Below, piece by piece: positions 22,889-32,057 of a DNA stretch of 36,259 bases (the stretch's first letter is position 1; each line of letters starts with the position of its first letter). Source of the stretch: JALEFZ01 sp039817415 (GTDB taxonomy: Bacteria > Bacteroidota > Bacteroidia > J057). The notes beneath the pieces were generated by a model. That model was not told where the DNA came from and did not search any database. It saw nothing but the letters and a program-made list of their open reading frames with translations. The position numbers were made by a program, and so were the translations under genes. The DNA lies in NCBI GenBank assembly GCA_039817415.1, contig JBCBVV010000062.1, positions 1 through 36,259 on the forward strand, in the 5' to 3' direction.

Positions 22889-23845
22889 TTAGATATCCAA
22901 AATATCAAGGATTCTTTGCAAATCGTCATTGTTGCTGAAAGGAATGCTAATCTCACCCTTTCCTTCGTTATTCTGCTTCAACTTAATTTTGTTCCCAAAT
23001 TTCTCTTCCAGTTTTCTGGCAAGATCCTGTAGGAGGATTTCATTTCTGTCAGGCTTCGGGGCCTTCTTGGTTTCGGAAGCTGGGATAGCGGACATCCTTT
23101 TCACCAACTCTTTGATCTGCTTAACAGAAAGTTGGTTGTCCTCAATTTCATTCATGACTTCCTTTTGCAGAAAGGGAGTAGACAATTTCTTTAGCTCTCG
23201 CGAAATATCTTCCGTTTGGCGAACGGAAAGAGATTGCTTTTCGATGATGTCCAATAATCTATCTGGAATACTTTTTTCCGCAAAACCTTTGAGTGGTTTG
23301 GCATGTCCCATGGAAATTTTTCCGTCTCTCAAACTTTGCTGAATGGCATCACTTAGACGTAGCAACCCTAGGTAATTGGCTACGGTAGCTCTTTTTCTTC
23401 CGACCTTGTCACTTACCGACTTTTGATCGATTTTAAGCTCTTCGATCAATCTATTGTATGAAAGGGCAATTTCAATAGGGTTGAGCTCTTCGCGCTGGAT
23501 ATTTTCAATCAGGGCGATTTCCAGCATTTCTTCGTCATTTGCCTCTCGCACGTAGGCAGGAATGTCCTTGACTTTTGCCTTTTGAGAAGCTCTCCATCTC
23601 CTTTCACCAGAAATCAATTCATATTTCCCGTCCCCCATTTTCCTTACTGTAATGGGCTGGATCACACCAAAAAGCTTGATTGAGTTCGCCAACTCCTCCA
23701 ATGCCTCTTCATCAAACTCCAGTCTTGGCTGAAACCTGTTCCTTTCAATGTCTCCTACTGGAATTCTAAACTGTTGTGTAGGTTCTGTTTCTTTCCCTTG
23801 AAGGATAGCATCCATGCCCCTTCCCAACGCTTTTCTCTTTGCCAT
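22889..23845 (-). CDS. parB: Chromosome-partitioning protein ParB
   Basis: Centromere-binding CTPase that loads at parS. I chose the ATG at 23845, which gives the usual start MAKRKALGRGMDAIL; an ATG at 23887 adds 14 Ser/Arg-rich residues. Motifs are IPVGDIERNRFQPRLEF, the CTP-binding SGERRWRASQ and LIENIQREELNPIE, the helix-turn-helix SVSDKVGRKRATVANYLGLL, and a C-terminal dimer domain. The 318 residues are typical. It is followed by DUF5683 and dapB. Its partner parA is 5.8 kb away on the other strand instead of directly upstream. No CACGTG-core parS-like site was seen nearby by eye. Confidence 0.95.
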   Translation of the reverse strand: MAKRKALGRGMDAILQGKETEPTQQFRIPVGDIERNRFQPRLEFDEEALEELANSIKLFGVIQPITVRKMGDGKYELISGERRWRASQKAKVKDIPAYVREANDEEMLEIALIENIQREELNPIEIALSYNRLIEELKIDQKSVSDKVGRKRATVANYLGLLRLSDAIQQSLRDGKISMGHAKPLKGFAEKSIPDRLLDIIEKQSLSVRQTEDISRELKKLSTPFLQKEVMNEIEDNQLSVKQIKELVKRMSAIPASETKKAPKPDRNEILLQDLARKLEEKFGNKIKLKQNNEGKGEISIPFSNNDDLQRILDILDI

Positions 23846-24041
23846 GTGATTCTTGCTGGACGAATTGCTTGATCGGGAGCGAGCCAATTGCTTCTATTCT
23901 TTCTCCCTCGATCTAGTCTGGACGATTTAATCAATATAGTCCTCAAATTACAATTTTTTTATCAACCTATCTGCCCAACTGCAACACAGAAAGGAGCCTG
24001 AAAAGAATATTTCCCTATATTCCTTCAAATTCTGCCATTTC

Positions 24042-24974
24042 ATGTTTACCGATCAACTACTACGACAATTTTCTACTGCTGAAATATTCGCGAAGGGCCA
24101 ACAGTATCATGAACAGGGGCGTATCCGCAACCTAACCAAACGGGGTCAACTTTATCAGGCTGAGGTAAGCGGTACAAGTACGTATTTCAGTCAAATCCTC
24201 CTAGAAAGAGGTGAAATTCAGGCCTATTGTACTTGCCCTTATGAGGCAGGACACTGGTGTAAACATCTGGTAGCTGTAGGACTTGCCATTGCTCAAGGAG
24301 AATTTGAAGAAAAACCTTCTATATCCTACGGAATTGAACCCTTGGTAAACTTCGTGCAAAAGTATGTCAAAACAAGCGAAGAGCGATACACGCATGGTTT
24401 TGTCGAACAGGTACTAGGCAAAAACCCTTTTCTTCAAGCAGAATTTCTTCGATATGTCAGGGAAGAAGCAGGCCCTTTGGTAGATATTCCGACACTCGGA
24501 AAAGAGTGGGCCCAACATATTCGTGAGGAGGAAGAAAATTTTGATCATCAAACTGAAAAAAACTGTCTTTCTCAATTTCTGGAGAGCCTGGATGAAGGCC
24601 ATTATGATACTGCTGGTCAATATTGGTTGACAGCCTATGAAGCAAAGGTTCTCCTGAAAAAAGACAAGGCTTTGCTTAGAGCCGAATCCCTTTTGTCACT
24701 CATGGCCTCACATTTAGAGGATAACCTGCGAGCTTCTATTCTTTCTCCCAAAATCGCCAAACGCCTGTTAGAAATTCTTTTTTCACGCTGGGACTTAGGC
24801 GAACAGGGAAAAGGGGTAGTTTACGCATGGGAAGATGTCGCATGGTTGCTAGAAAATTTATGTGCCGATCAGGTTAGTGCGACCTTTATTCAGCAAAAAT
24901 TTATGGCCTATACCCTATCCCATCCATTTTTGGAACCTGTGAAGGAAAAAATTTGGGAAATTTTAGGTAGTTGA
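24042..24974 (+). CDS. SWIM zinc-finger protein
   Basis: A 310-residue protein with a SWIM finger CTCPYEAGHWCKH: Cys63, Cys65, Cys73, His75 (CxCx7CxH), preceded by the usual Y-x-A-x-V-x-G strand region. SWIM fingers bind DNA or protein, and in bacteria are found on helicase-associated and stand-alone proteins. Residues ~85-310 are helical and unassigned. There is no helicase or nuclease domain and no partner gene nearby. It is divergent from parB, with a 196-bp gap. The next gene (25013) follows 38 bp downstream on the same strand. Function unknown beyond the finger. Confidence 0.8.
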   Translation: MFTDQLLRQFSTAEIFAKGQQYHEQGRIRNLTKRGQLYQAEVSGTSTYFSQILLERGEIQAYCTCPYEAGHWCKHLVAVGLAIAQGEFEEKPSISYGIEPLVNFVQKYVKTSEERYTHGFVEQVLGKNPFLQAEFLRYVREEAGPLVDIPTLGKEWAQHIREEEENFDHQTEKNCLSQFLESLDEGHYDTAGQYWLTAYEAKVLLKKDKALLRAESLLSLMASHLEDNLRASILSPKIAKRLLEILFSRWDLGEQGKGVVYAWEDVAWLLENLCADQVSATFIQQKFMAYTLSHPFLEPVKEKIWEILGS

Positions 24975-25012
24975 CGATAAGCTAAGTCGCTAGATTCTCC
25001 CATATTTGTACC

Positions 25013-25963
25013 ATGAAAAAACTAGGAATTATCTTCTTTACTCTCCTCCTTTCCATCTTTTGGTACTCATCTTTGATAGGCCAATCTTTTGGAGTACTCA
25101 CCCCTGCCCATCAACAAGTCCCAGGCACTAACATCTTCATCAATCCTCCTAGCGGCTTTGCCCCAAGTAGTAATTTCAAGGGCTTCCAAGATTACAGCAA
25201 ACCAGGTACGGCCATTATGATCAACAGCCTTCCAGCTCCTATGTCCCAGGTTGCAAAGGGCTTCACCGCTGAAATGCTGGCTACTCGCGCCATGACCTTA
25301 ATCCAAAAAACAGTTATTAGCATAAACGGGATTGATCAATACTTCGTTCAACTTGAGCAAGAGGCAAATGGCATTGTCTTCTCTAAAACCATCCTGCTTT
25401 TTGGTGATGAAAACAAAACAGTCATCATCAACGGCATTTGCCCAAAGGATTCAACTCGATTAATAAAGGAGATTGCAACAAGTGTTAGGACAACTCATGT
25501 CAAGGAAGACATCGATTCTGACCCAAGGGCTGCTTTAGACTTTACCCTAGATGAAAAGGTAGGCAATCTTCAATTCATCAGCGTACTTGGGAATGGGATG
25601 CTTTTCAACAGAGACAAAAAAATGCCTACTGAAAGTCCAGACAGGGTGAATTTCATCGTAGATCGGTCCTATAACCAAGAGGTAATTTCAGATCAACAAG
25701 CGTTTTGTAAACGCAGACTCTCCTCCTATCCAGATCCCTTTGTGATGGACACAAACTACGGCCTTAAAGCCGTAAAACTAGATGGACTTTCTGGCTATGA
25801 ATTATATGGAACAAATAGTAATAAGCCAGAGGAAGCCTTTTACCAACTCATTTTATTTCCATCGAAAGGGGGCTATTACATTTTTTTAGGGACCTTCAAA
25901 AAGGGAATAGCTCAGGCAAAACAGGACATCTTAAAGGTCGTGGCTACCTTCAAAAGGAAATAG
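25013..25963 (+). CDS. Exported protein of unknown function
   Basis: A 316-residue protein with signal peptide MKKLGIIFFTLLLSIFWYSS followed by LIGQS. Two similar halves seem present: NIFINPPSGFAPSSNFKGFQ, then TTHV around residue 165; and FTLDEKVGNLQFISVLGNGM, then ATFKRK. Each has the order 'strand, P-S, RA or CKRR, V-x-x-x-NG or LDGLSGYE, ILLFGDENKTV or LILFPSKGGYY, VRTT or VATF'. That suggests an internal duplication of a ~150-residue alpha/beta domain. No named family is recognised. It probably shares a transcript with the SWIM gene (38-bp gap). Confidence 0.7.
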   Translation: MKKLGIIFFTLLLSIFWYSSLIGQSFGVLTPAHQQVPGTNIFINPPSGFAPSSNFKGFQDYSKPGTAIMINSLPAPMSQVAKGFTAEMLATRAMTLIQKTVISINGIDQYFVQLEQEANGIVFSKTILLFGDENKTVIINGICPKDSTRLIKEIATSVRTTHVKEDIDSDPRAALDFTLDEKVGNLQFISVLGNGMLFNRDKKMPTESPDRVNFIVDRSYNQEVISDQQAFCKRRLSSYPDPFVMDTNYGLKAVKLDGLSGYELYGTNSNKPEEAFYQLILFPSKGGYYIFLGTFKKGIAQAKQDILKVVATFKRK

Positions 25964-26009
25964 CTGATTCAAATAAATTGATGGATTTTCAAGATAAACC
26001 CTATTGGAC

Positions 26010-26870
26010 TTACAAAACGCCCTGGCTTTTTCTGAGCCAATATTTCAGGATAAACTGCAACTCATTAGGATTGATGTCAAAGGGTCTCAAGTCAATCTTC
26101 TGGGAACGTCCATCAGTTAAACGATAGAATAAAGTCGGTGAAGAAGCCTGCTTAAAAAATGGATTGTCTTCATGTTTTTCGTAGATCACCTCTAATCCCT
26201 GCACATACGGATAGGGAATTTTCGCTTGCCATATCTGAAATTCTTGTTCAGTAATTTTCATATAGGCCTTACTGCGTGCCTTTGCCATATCCTTGTTGTA
26301 GAGATTACCAACAATCAAAAAAATCCATACTGCAATCAGCCATCCTATTTGGTCATCTAGAAAATCTTGGGATACACCCAAATAATCTATCTGAAAAAAG
26401 GTACTCAAGGTCCACAATACCACAGCTATGAATCCATACAAGAAAAACTTCCTGTAGGTAGGCTTTCCAAAAATTTCCCTGACTGGCACTGGTATATTCG
26501 CCTCCTTTATGAGGGCTGTCTTGACGGGTCTTTTTTTTCGGTCATAGGCGATATCAGCAAAAAAGGAAGGAACAGTCCTGCTCAACTTGATCAAATCCAA
26601 TAATTCTCTTGGATTGTCTACCCTATCAAAGGCAAAATAAGCCATGACGCCAAAAAAGAGATCAAAAAGTATGATCCCTACCATCAAAAAAATCATGGGT
26701 AGAATAGAAGGGAATTCCTCGTTATTAGATTCAAAGGCTTCCCGGCCAAGGAAAACAGACAAAGCACATAATCCTAGAAAAGTGGGTATCATGATCAAGC
26801 TCAAAAGGGTGAGCTGCTTCATTTCTTTTTCTGCCTTCGGGTCATTGGCCCAGATGTCAAAAATGTTCAT
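26010..26870 (-). CDS. Membrane protein of unknown function, paralog 2
   Basis: A 286-residue protein with two pairs of membrane helices (roughly 22-75 and 140-195) and a soluble C-terminal domain (~205-286). It is a paralog of the gene just upstream. Both share a charged N-terminus with HDP/NDP, a FDRVDNPREL / FERVGDPDEL motif after the first helix pair, and a C-terminal domain with PELFY/PTLFY, DGR and FDI-P-EL. That C-terminal domain resembles a bacterial PH-like fold, weak evidence only. It follows its paralog by 53 bp, itself behind the oligopeptide-binding lipoprotein, so all three are likely cotranscribed. Confidence 0.7.
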   Translation of the reverse strand: MNIFDIWANDPKAEKEMKQLTLLSLIMIPTFLGLCALSVFLGREAFESNNEEFPSILPMIFLMVGIILFDLFFGVMAYFAFDRVDNPRELLDLIKLSRTVPSFFADIAYDRKKRPVKTALIKEANIPVPVREIFGKPTYRKFFLYGFIAVVLWTLSTFFQIDYLGVSQDFLDDQIGWLIAVWIFLIVGNLYNKDMAKARSKAYMKITEQEFQIWQAKIPYPYVQGLEVIYEKHEDNPFFKQASSPTLFYRLTDGRSQKIDLRPFDINPNELQFILKYWLRKSQGVL

Positions 26871-26923
26871 AAGCCTGATCTATACTAGTTGTGTCAAATG
26901 TGCTGTGAATAATGTACTCTTTT

Positions 26924-27841
26924 CTATCCCTTCATCACATCAGTTATCATTTTCCTCGAAGGGTGTTCAACCCATTGATCGGTAGCTAATTTCCAATATG
27001 ACCGGATGATGTACCTAAGTTCCATGGGATGTATATCAAAATTACTCAGGTCAACTTCCTGCCTTCTTCCGTCCATTAAGATATAAAATAACTCTGGGCG
27101 ATTTTTTCTGTGGGCGTTTTTGACCCATACGTAAGGAAAGTCTACTTCGATCTCTTTCATCGCATGGAAAGGAACAAAAGTATTCCAAAGGGTAATTCCT
27201 TCCTTTTCTACCTTTAGAAAGGCTTTATCCACCAAGTCCTTGTCTTTATACTGGTGTTCATAGGTTAATATAAAGCCAAAAACCAAAATAAATATACTTC
27301 CAAGCAGTTGTACGATGGCCCAGTCCAAAGATAGGTTATATAGAAATACCTGTAACGGAATTGACAAGAGCCATCCTCCCCCCAACACAAATAACAAAAC
27401 TAACTTTTGTGCTTTCACAAAATTGCCCTTAACCTCTAACTTTTCGGGTAAATCTGAAATGTTGATCTCATAATGACTTATTCCCCTTCTTTCCCGCCAA
27501 GTATATGCGAAAGGCAAAAGAGAATACCATATCCATCTTTGCCGCTCAAACTGCCTTTTTAGTTCGTCGGGATCTCCAACCCTTTCGAACCAAAAGTGAC
27601 CAGCAATAGCCATGAATACATGATAACTCAGAATAGGAAAAAGAATAGCCCCCAAAAGAAGGAAAAATATTCTTCCCATATCTATATCCAAGAATTGTAG
27701 CCCAAGGGCCAAAAGTGTAATAGAAAGTCCAAGCATGAGTACCCTCATAAAGAGGCTTAGCCACACAGCTTGCCTGACAATCCTTATCACTAATGGGTCA
27801 TGTGAATATACTTTGACGAATCTTTTCTTCTCCATCCTCAT
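26924..27841 (-). CDS. Membrane protein of unknown function, paralog 1
   Basis: A 305-residue protein with the same layout as the 26010-26870 gene: two helix pairs (residues ~25-80 and ~145-190) and a C-terminal soluble domain with ITLWNTFVPFHAMKEIEVDF, PELFYILMDGRRQEVDL and SNFDIHPMELRYII. The start could also be an ATG two codons in (27835). It lies 56 bp after the substrate-binding lipoprotein gene. The conserved C-terminal strand pattern hints at a PH-like domain. Tandem duplication is evident; function unknown. Confidence 0.7.
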   Translation of the reverse strand: MRMEKKRFVKVYSHDPLVIRIVRQAVWLSLFMRVLMLGLSITLLALGLQFLDIDMGRIFFLLLGAILFPILSYHVFMAIAGHFWFERVGDPDELKRQFERQRWIWYSLLPFAYTWRERRGISHYEINISDLPEKLEVKGNFVKAQKLVLLFVLGGGWLLSIPLQVFLYNLSLDWAIVQLLGSIFILVFGFILTYEHQYKDKDLVDKAFLKVEKEGITLWNTFVPFHAMKEIEVDFPYVWVKNAHRKNRPELFYILMDGRRQEVDLSNFDIHPMELRYIIRSYWKLATDQWVEHPSRKMITDVMKG

Positions 27842-27897
27842 GAATTGTGCGATAGCTCATAAAAGACCATATAAGGATCCAAAAGTTGGGAAGAAAA

Positions 27898-29586
27898 TTA
27901 CCTTTTCCGAACAGCTTTCAAAAATAGATGATTCATCGGATTACTGCTCAATCCTGTCCATTTCTTTTGAATCATCCTGAATGACCGGTCATAATAAAGC
28001 GGAATAATGGGTGCTTGCTCCAACATCAATCGATCCATTTCCTGATACATAAGATGACGCGAAGAATCATCCGTAACGGTAAGGCTTTGCTCATACAAGC
28101 GATCAAACTCCTCAGAGAAAAAATGGGTAGTATTGGGACCAGATGGGGCAAAATTCCCCGAATAGAAGAGCCCTAGGTAATTTTCCCCGTCAGGATAATC
28201 CGCAATCCAGCTGGCACGCCAAAAGTTGGTTCTCCCTCCATAAATTTCTCTCCTCAAAGCTCCGGATTGAAGGTTTTGGATATTGACCCTTACCCCTATA
28301 TTTTCAAGCGATTTTTGGACAAAGGCCATGATAGTTGCATATTTTTGATTGGCGTTTAAGGTGATCCTAGGCAAGCCCTCTCCATTAGGAAAACCTGCTT
28401 CTGCTAAGAGCTTTCTGGCTTTTTCTGGCTGATAAGAATAACCTGCTACCTTTTCCGCAGAATAACCAGGCATTCCAAAGGGAACAAAACCACTTTCTGC
28501 AGGATAGCCCATTCCATTCAACAAGTAAGAGGTAATTTTTTCACGGTCAATGGCATAGTTAAAAGCTTGTCGAACTCTGATATCTAGCGTGGGATGATTT
28601 TGCGTAATCTCCATGGTGTCATCTAACTGAAAACCCAAATATTCTGTGTTCAACTGGGGAGAAAGCAAAAAGGTGTACTTTTCAGCATATTCTTCTTTGA
28701 TGCTTCCATCAACATGTAGCACCTCATCCTTATAGCTATTGTCCAAATCTCCTATGAAATCCAGTTTATTCTGTACAAACTCAATGTAGGCTGACAAACG
28801 ACTTGGAATGAATCGTACGCTGACGGCATCTAGGTAAGGAAGTCTATTCCCACTTTCGAATTCAAAGTAGTCGGGATTTTTGTGCATGATCAGGATGTTT
28901 CCCTCCTGCCATTTATAAAATTGAAAAGGTCCTGTCCCAATGGGATTCGCTTGAAAATCCTCCCCATAATATTCTACAACTTCCCTAGGGACAACATAGC
29001 CATAGGGCATGGCCAATAGAGAAAGAAAGGCAGGAAATGGCTTAATCAATTCGATCTGGAAGGTAGAATCATCCAATGCCCTAAAACCGTCAATTGATTT
29101 TTTTTGTCCAGAATTATATTCTTCTAGCCCGAAAATTTTTCCACTATATACCCATTTGCCAGTTGAGGCGGTTTGGGGATCACAAATTCTTGTTAAGCTG
29201 TATCGAAAATCTTCGGCTACAACTTTTCTCCTATTCGATTTTCCGAATATCGGATGGGCGTGAAAAAACACATTATCCTTCAATCTAAAGGTGTAGGTCT
29301 TCCCATCAGGAGATATGGTCCAGCTTTTGGCGATAGCAGGTACGACATGGAGTGCACTATCCAATGCGACTAGCCCGTTGAATAATTGGGCCGTCATCCA
29401 AATCCTGCCTCTGGAACGCGCAAAGGCAGGGTCAAGGGTATTAAGCCCTTCAGATAGGTTCATGTGGAAAACTGTCTTGTTTTCCCCCTCGAATTCAGAT
29501 TTTCCACAGCTTGTCAACAGGCTTATCCCCAGTAAACATGCCAGCGGAAAATATATTCTGAAGATATGGAATAAGGTACGCTTCAA
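27898..29586 (-). CDS. ABC transporter substrate-binding lipoprotein (oligopeptide family)
   Basis: A 562-residue extracytoplasmic binding protein of the SBP_bac_5 family (DppA/OppA-like). Signal FPLACLLGISLLTSC with lipobox LTSC. Core motifs are LNTLDPAFARSRGRIWMTAQ, LFNGLVALDS, VVPAIAKSWTISPDGKTYTF, RLKDNVFFH, GTGPFQFYKW, VRQAFNYAIDREKI and, near the end, MYQEMDRLMLEQAPIIPLYY in a degenerate form (LMYQEMDRLM). The start is a TTG at 29586, the only one that gives a proper signal. No permease or ATPase gene accompanies it, so it is an orphan. It is divergent from parA, with 35 bp between start codons. Peptide uptake is the family role; the ligand is unknown. Confidence 0.92.
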   Translation of the reverse strand: MKRTLFHIFRIYFPLACLLGISLLTSCGKSEFEGENKTVFHMNLSEGLNTLDPAFARSRGRIWMTAQLFNGLVALDSALHVVPAIAKSWTISPDGKTYTFRLKDNVFFHAHPIFGKSNRRKVVAEDFRYSLTRICDPQTASTGKWVYSGKIFGLEEYNSGQKKSIDGFRALDDSTFQIELIKPFPAFLSLLAMPYGYVVPREVVEYYGEDFQANPIGTGPFQFYKWQEGNILIMHKNPDYFEFESGNRLPYLDAVSVRFIPSRLSAYIEFVQNKLDFIGDLDNSYKDEVLHVDGSIKEEYAEKYTFLLSPQLNTEYLGFQLDDTMEITQNHPTLDIRVRQAFNYAIDREKITSYLLNGMGYPAESGFVPFGMPGYSAEKVAGYSYQPEKARKLLAEAGFPNGEGLPRITLNANQKYATIMAFVQKSLENIGVRVNIQNLQSGALRREIYGGRTNFWRASWIADYPDGENYLGLFYSGNFAPSGPNTTHFFSEEFDRLYEQSLTVTDDSSRHLMYQEMDRLMLEQAPIIPLYYDRSFRMIQKKWTGLSSNPMNHLFLKAVRKR

Positions 29587-29591
29587 TTCTT

Positions 29592-29599
29592 TATATTTG
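29592..29599 (+). promoter_or_regulatory. -7 promoter element of parA
   Basis: TATATTTG matches TAnnTTTG exactly, 22 bp before the parA ATG. Its upstream part would lie inside the 5' end of the divergent lipoprotein gene, so the two promoters may interfere. Confidence 0.5.
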
Positions 29600-29621
29600 T
29601 TTTAGTCAAAGTAAAAAAATC

Positions 29622-30413
29622 ATGGGCAAAATCATTTGTTTAGCCAATCAAAAAGGAGGAGTTGGCAAAACAACTACTGCAATCAACCTAGCTGCCAGCT
29701 TTGCAGCACTTGATTATAAAACACTGCTTGTGGATGTAGATCCCCAGGCCAACGCTACTTCAGGTATTGGATTGGACATACATGGCATGGAAGCCAGTGT
29801 TTATTCCGCCATGCTTGATGATGGCACACACCCAAGAGAGTTGATCGAAGAAACTGACTTCCCTAACCTATTTGTTCTCCCTTCTGCAGAAGACTTGATC
29901 GGAGCAGAAGTAGAAATGGTGGAGATTCCAGGTAGAGAAACCAAAATGCGTCCCGTTCTTCAGTCACTTAAAGAAGAATATGACTTTATCCTATTGGATT
30001 GCTCACCTTCCCTTGGTCTCATTACAGTCAATGCACTCGCAGCTGCAGATTCTGTGATCGTCCCCGTTCAGTGTGAGTATTTTGCACTGGAAGGACTTGG
30101 AAAACTTTTGAATACCATTAGAATTATTCGTCAAGGCTTGAACAAAGATCTTGAATATGAAGGTATCTTATTGACCATGTATGACAAGCGTCTCAACTTG
30201 GCCAACCAAGTAATCGACGAAGTTAAAAAGCACTTCCAAGATATCGTATTTGATACCATTGTACACAGAAACACCAGATTGAGTGAGGCTCCCTCTTTTG
30301 GAATGCCTGTATTAGCCTTCGACGCCAAGTCATCTGGAGCCGTTAACTATATGAACCTGGCCAAAGAAATTTTGGAAAAAAACCAAATGCCAGTTGCAAA
30401 AGCCATTGCATAA
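29622..30413 (+). CDS. parA: Chromosome-partitioning ATPase ParA
   Basis: Walker-type ATPase that moves ParB-parS complexes over the nucleoid. The 263 residues have the deviant Walker A KGGVGKTT (11-18), switch I region DVDPQANATSG, Walker B FILLDCSPSLG and PVQCEYFALEGL, plus VLAFDAKSSGAVNY near the end. Length is normal for a chromosomal Soj/ParA without an N-terminal DNA-binding domain. In most Bacteroidota it lies directly before parB; here it stands 5.8 kb from parB on the opposite strand, and five unrelated genes lie between. It is ended by a strong terminator. Confidence 0.96.
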   Translation: MGKIICLANQKGGVGKTTTAINLAASFAALDYKTLLVDVDPQANATSGIGLDIHGMEASVYSAMLDDGTHPRELIEETDFPNLFVLPSAEDLIGAEVEMVEIPGRETKMRPVLQSLKEEYDFILLDCSPSLGLITVNALAAADSVIVPVQCEYFALEGLGKLLNTIRIIRQGLNKDLEYEGILLTMYDKRLNLANQVIDEVKKHFQDIVFDTIVHRNTRLSEAPSFGMPVLAFDAKSSGAVNYMNLAKEILEKNQMPVAKAIA

Positions 30414-30434
30414 AGATTACACTAACCAACTATC

Positions 30435-30463
30435 ATCCCGGCACAGTGTGTCGGGATTTTTTT
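30435..30463 (+). terminator. Intrinsic terminator of parA
   Basis: Arms ATCCCGGCAC (30435-30444) and GTGTCGGGAT (30448-30457), one wobble, loop AGT, then T6 (30458-30463). The U-tract touches the stop codon of the convergent small gene at 30462. Confidence 0.9.
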
Positions 30464-30704
30464 ATGGCTCAAACTCAAATAAAAGGAGCAGGCATGTGGA
30501 ATCGTTTAAAGCATCATTTGGTATAAATACCTCTTCCTGAAGAATGAGATAATGGCTTTCATAGCTCCTTTTCTCCTGGTGAAAGACACTATCACTAGAC
30601 TCTACAAAACTTATGGGAACATATAGCACACGAAGCGAAACGCTTTCCCACAAGAAAAAAATTACAAAGCCCAAGATTAATCCACCAATGATTAAGTATT
30701 TCAT
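30462..30704 (-). CDS. Small single-pass membrane protein, hypothetical
   Basis: 80 residues: MKYLIIGGLILGFVIFFLWE as a signal anchor, then a polar domain with VPISFVESSDSVFHQEKRSY and a hydrophobic end (CLLLLFEFEP). It is convergent with parA. A clean start with a membrane segment and Lys at position 2 favour a real gene, but there are no recognisable homologs and the length is short. Confidence 0.45.
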   Translation of the reverse strand: MKYLIIGGLILGFVIFFLWESVSLRVLYVPISFVESSDSVFHQEKRSYESHYLILQEEVFIPNDALNDSTCLLLLFEFEP

Positions 30705-31005
30705 AAGACCACTAATGAGGGATAAAGAGAAGACAAGAGTTACTCTCTGGTCTTTTGCTGAACGATCTTAGTCTATCCCCCAAGGGCTACAAACATTTTT
30801 TGGCAGAGGAGGAAATTTCATCTACCAAGCTCCCATTCTCTTCAATAAGTGCAGAGTGAAAGCTTAATATTGGTTCGTTGAAGAAATACTCGTGTTGGTA
30901 GAACAAGAAAAGACCTTGGCAAAAAAAATCTGTGCAACTAGCAAGGAACCACCATATTTCAACATTCCAGAAGAGGAAAAGCTCAAAATATCGTACCTTA
31001 ATTTC

Positions 31006-32055
31006 ATGCCGGATCAGATAGGCCATAGTAATTCTCTCATTCGATATCAAAACTGGACATGGTTGATTCACATCCTGTTTTGGTTGGTTCTTTTCGTCGT
31101 CCTACTCTTGGCACACTACCAATTCATGGGGAGTCTTGGATATGCAATTGGTCCAGCGAGTATCAACCTAACGGGTTTGATTATACTTGTTTATGCACAT
31201 TTAGGCTGGTTATTGCCCCAGTATTTTAGCCAGAAAAAATACCTTCAATATGTATTTGGCTTATTGGTATTGGTCATTTCAACAGCCACTTTTCGATTCT
31301 TTCTCGGTAGGTATGTAGTCGATCATTGGGACTGGCCATTCAACGATATATTTAACCCCGTATATTTTGTCAGCCTATGTATAAGTGGCATCATCCTCAT
31401 CTTCCTAAGCCTCCCTCTTCGCTTGGTTCAAAACTGGATAAAAAAAATAGAATTGGAGAAGGAACTCAAAACCCATCAACTTGAAGCAGAACTTCGGTTT
31501 TTAAAAGCTCAGGTAAATCCACATTTTCTTTTCAATGCCCTGAACAATATTTACTCATTGTCATTTACAGCCTCCGAAAAAGCACCAGAAATGATTCTGA
31601 AGTTGTCCGATATGATGAGCTATATGCTCTATGACTGTAAGAATGAAAAGGTCCCTCTTTCCGCAGAAATAGAGTATGTAAGGAGATTCATGGACCTTCA
31701 ACAATTGAAGAAAGACGGAGAATTTAACCTTGCCTTTGACGTTAAAGGAGAGATTGGCCATATACACCTCACTCCCATGTTGTTTATTCCATTTTTTGAA
31801 AATGCCTTCAAACATGGAAACCTAGAAGATACCTCTAAAGGCTGGATGAAAAGCCATCTAGAGGTAGTGGGAAAACAGCTCCTATTCCAAATTGAAAACT
31901 CAGTTTCTGAAAGCCCCAAACAAAGCTTGAAGGGAGGTGTAGGCCTTGAAAATATTAGAGAACGGCTCAAGCTGTTATTTCCCGATAAGCACAATCTTCT
32001 CATTGTGGAAGAGAACCAAACATTTCTGGTTAAACTAGCCCTTACAATTGATTAG
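31006..32055 (+). CDS. LytS/AlgZ-type sensor histidine kinase
   Basis: A 349-residue inner-membrane kinase. Four membrane helices occupy residues ~15-140. The phospho-acceptor region LRFLKAQVNPHFLFNALNNI has His173, and the ATPase lobe has LTPMLFIPFFENAFKHG (N-box) and GVGLENIRERLKLLF (G-box). Known for the family: it phosphorylates a LytTR response regulator, here the next gene, whose start lies 2 bp after this stop. I chose the ATG at 31006, which begins just before the first helix; a GTG at 30892 would add 38 polar residues. The sensed signal is unknown. Confidence 0.93.
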   Translation: MPDQIGHSNSLIRYQNWTWLIHILFWLVLFVVLLLAHYQFMGSLGYAIGPASINLTGLIILVYAHLGWLLPQYFSQKKYLQYVFGLLVLVISTATFRFFLGRYVVDHWDWPFNDIFNPVYFVSLCISGIILIFLSLPLRLVQNWIKKIELEKELKTHQLEAELRFLKAQVNPHFLFNALNNIYSLSFTASEKAPEMILKLSDMMSYMLYDCKNEKVPLSAEIEYVRRFMDLQQLKKDGEFNLAFDVKGEIGHIHLTPMLFIPFFENAFKHGNLEDTSKGWMKSHLEVVGKQLLFQIENSVSESPKQSLKGGVGLENIRERLKLLFPDKHNLLIVEENQTFLVKLALTID

Positions 32056-32057
32056 CC

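Noticed and set aside
23846..24041. parS centromere site near parB
   Set aside because: No CACGTG-centred palindrome was seen by eye in this gap; parS may lie elsewhere.
30892..31005. Upstream GTG start of the LytS-type kinase
   Set aside because: The added 38 residues are polar and unlike a kinase N-terminus; the ATG at 31006 directly precedes the first membrane helix.
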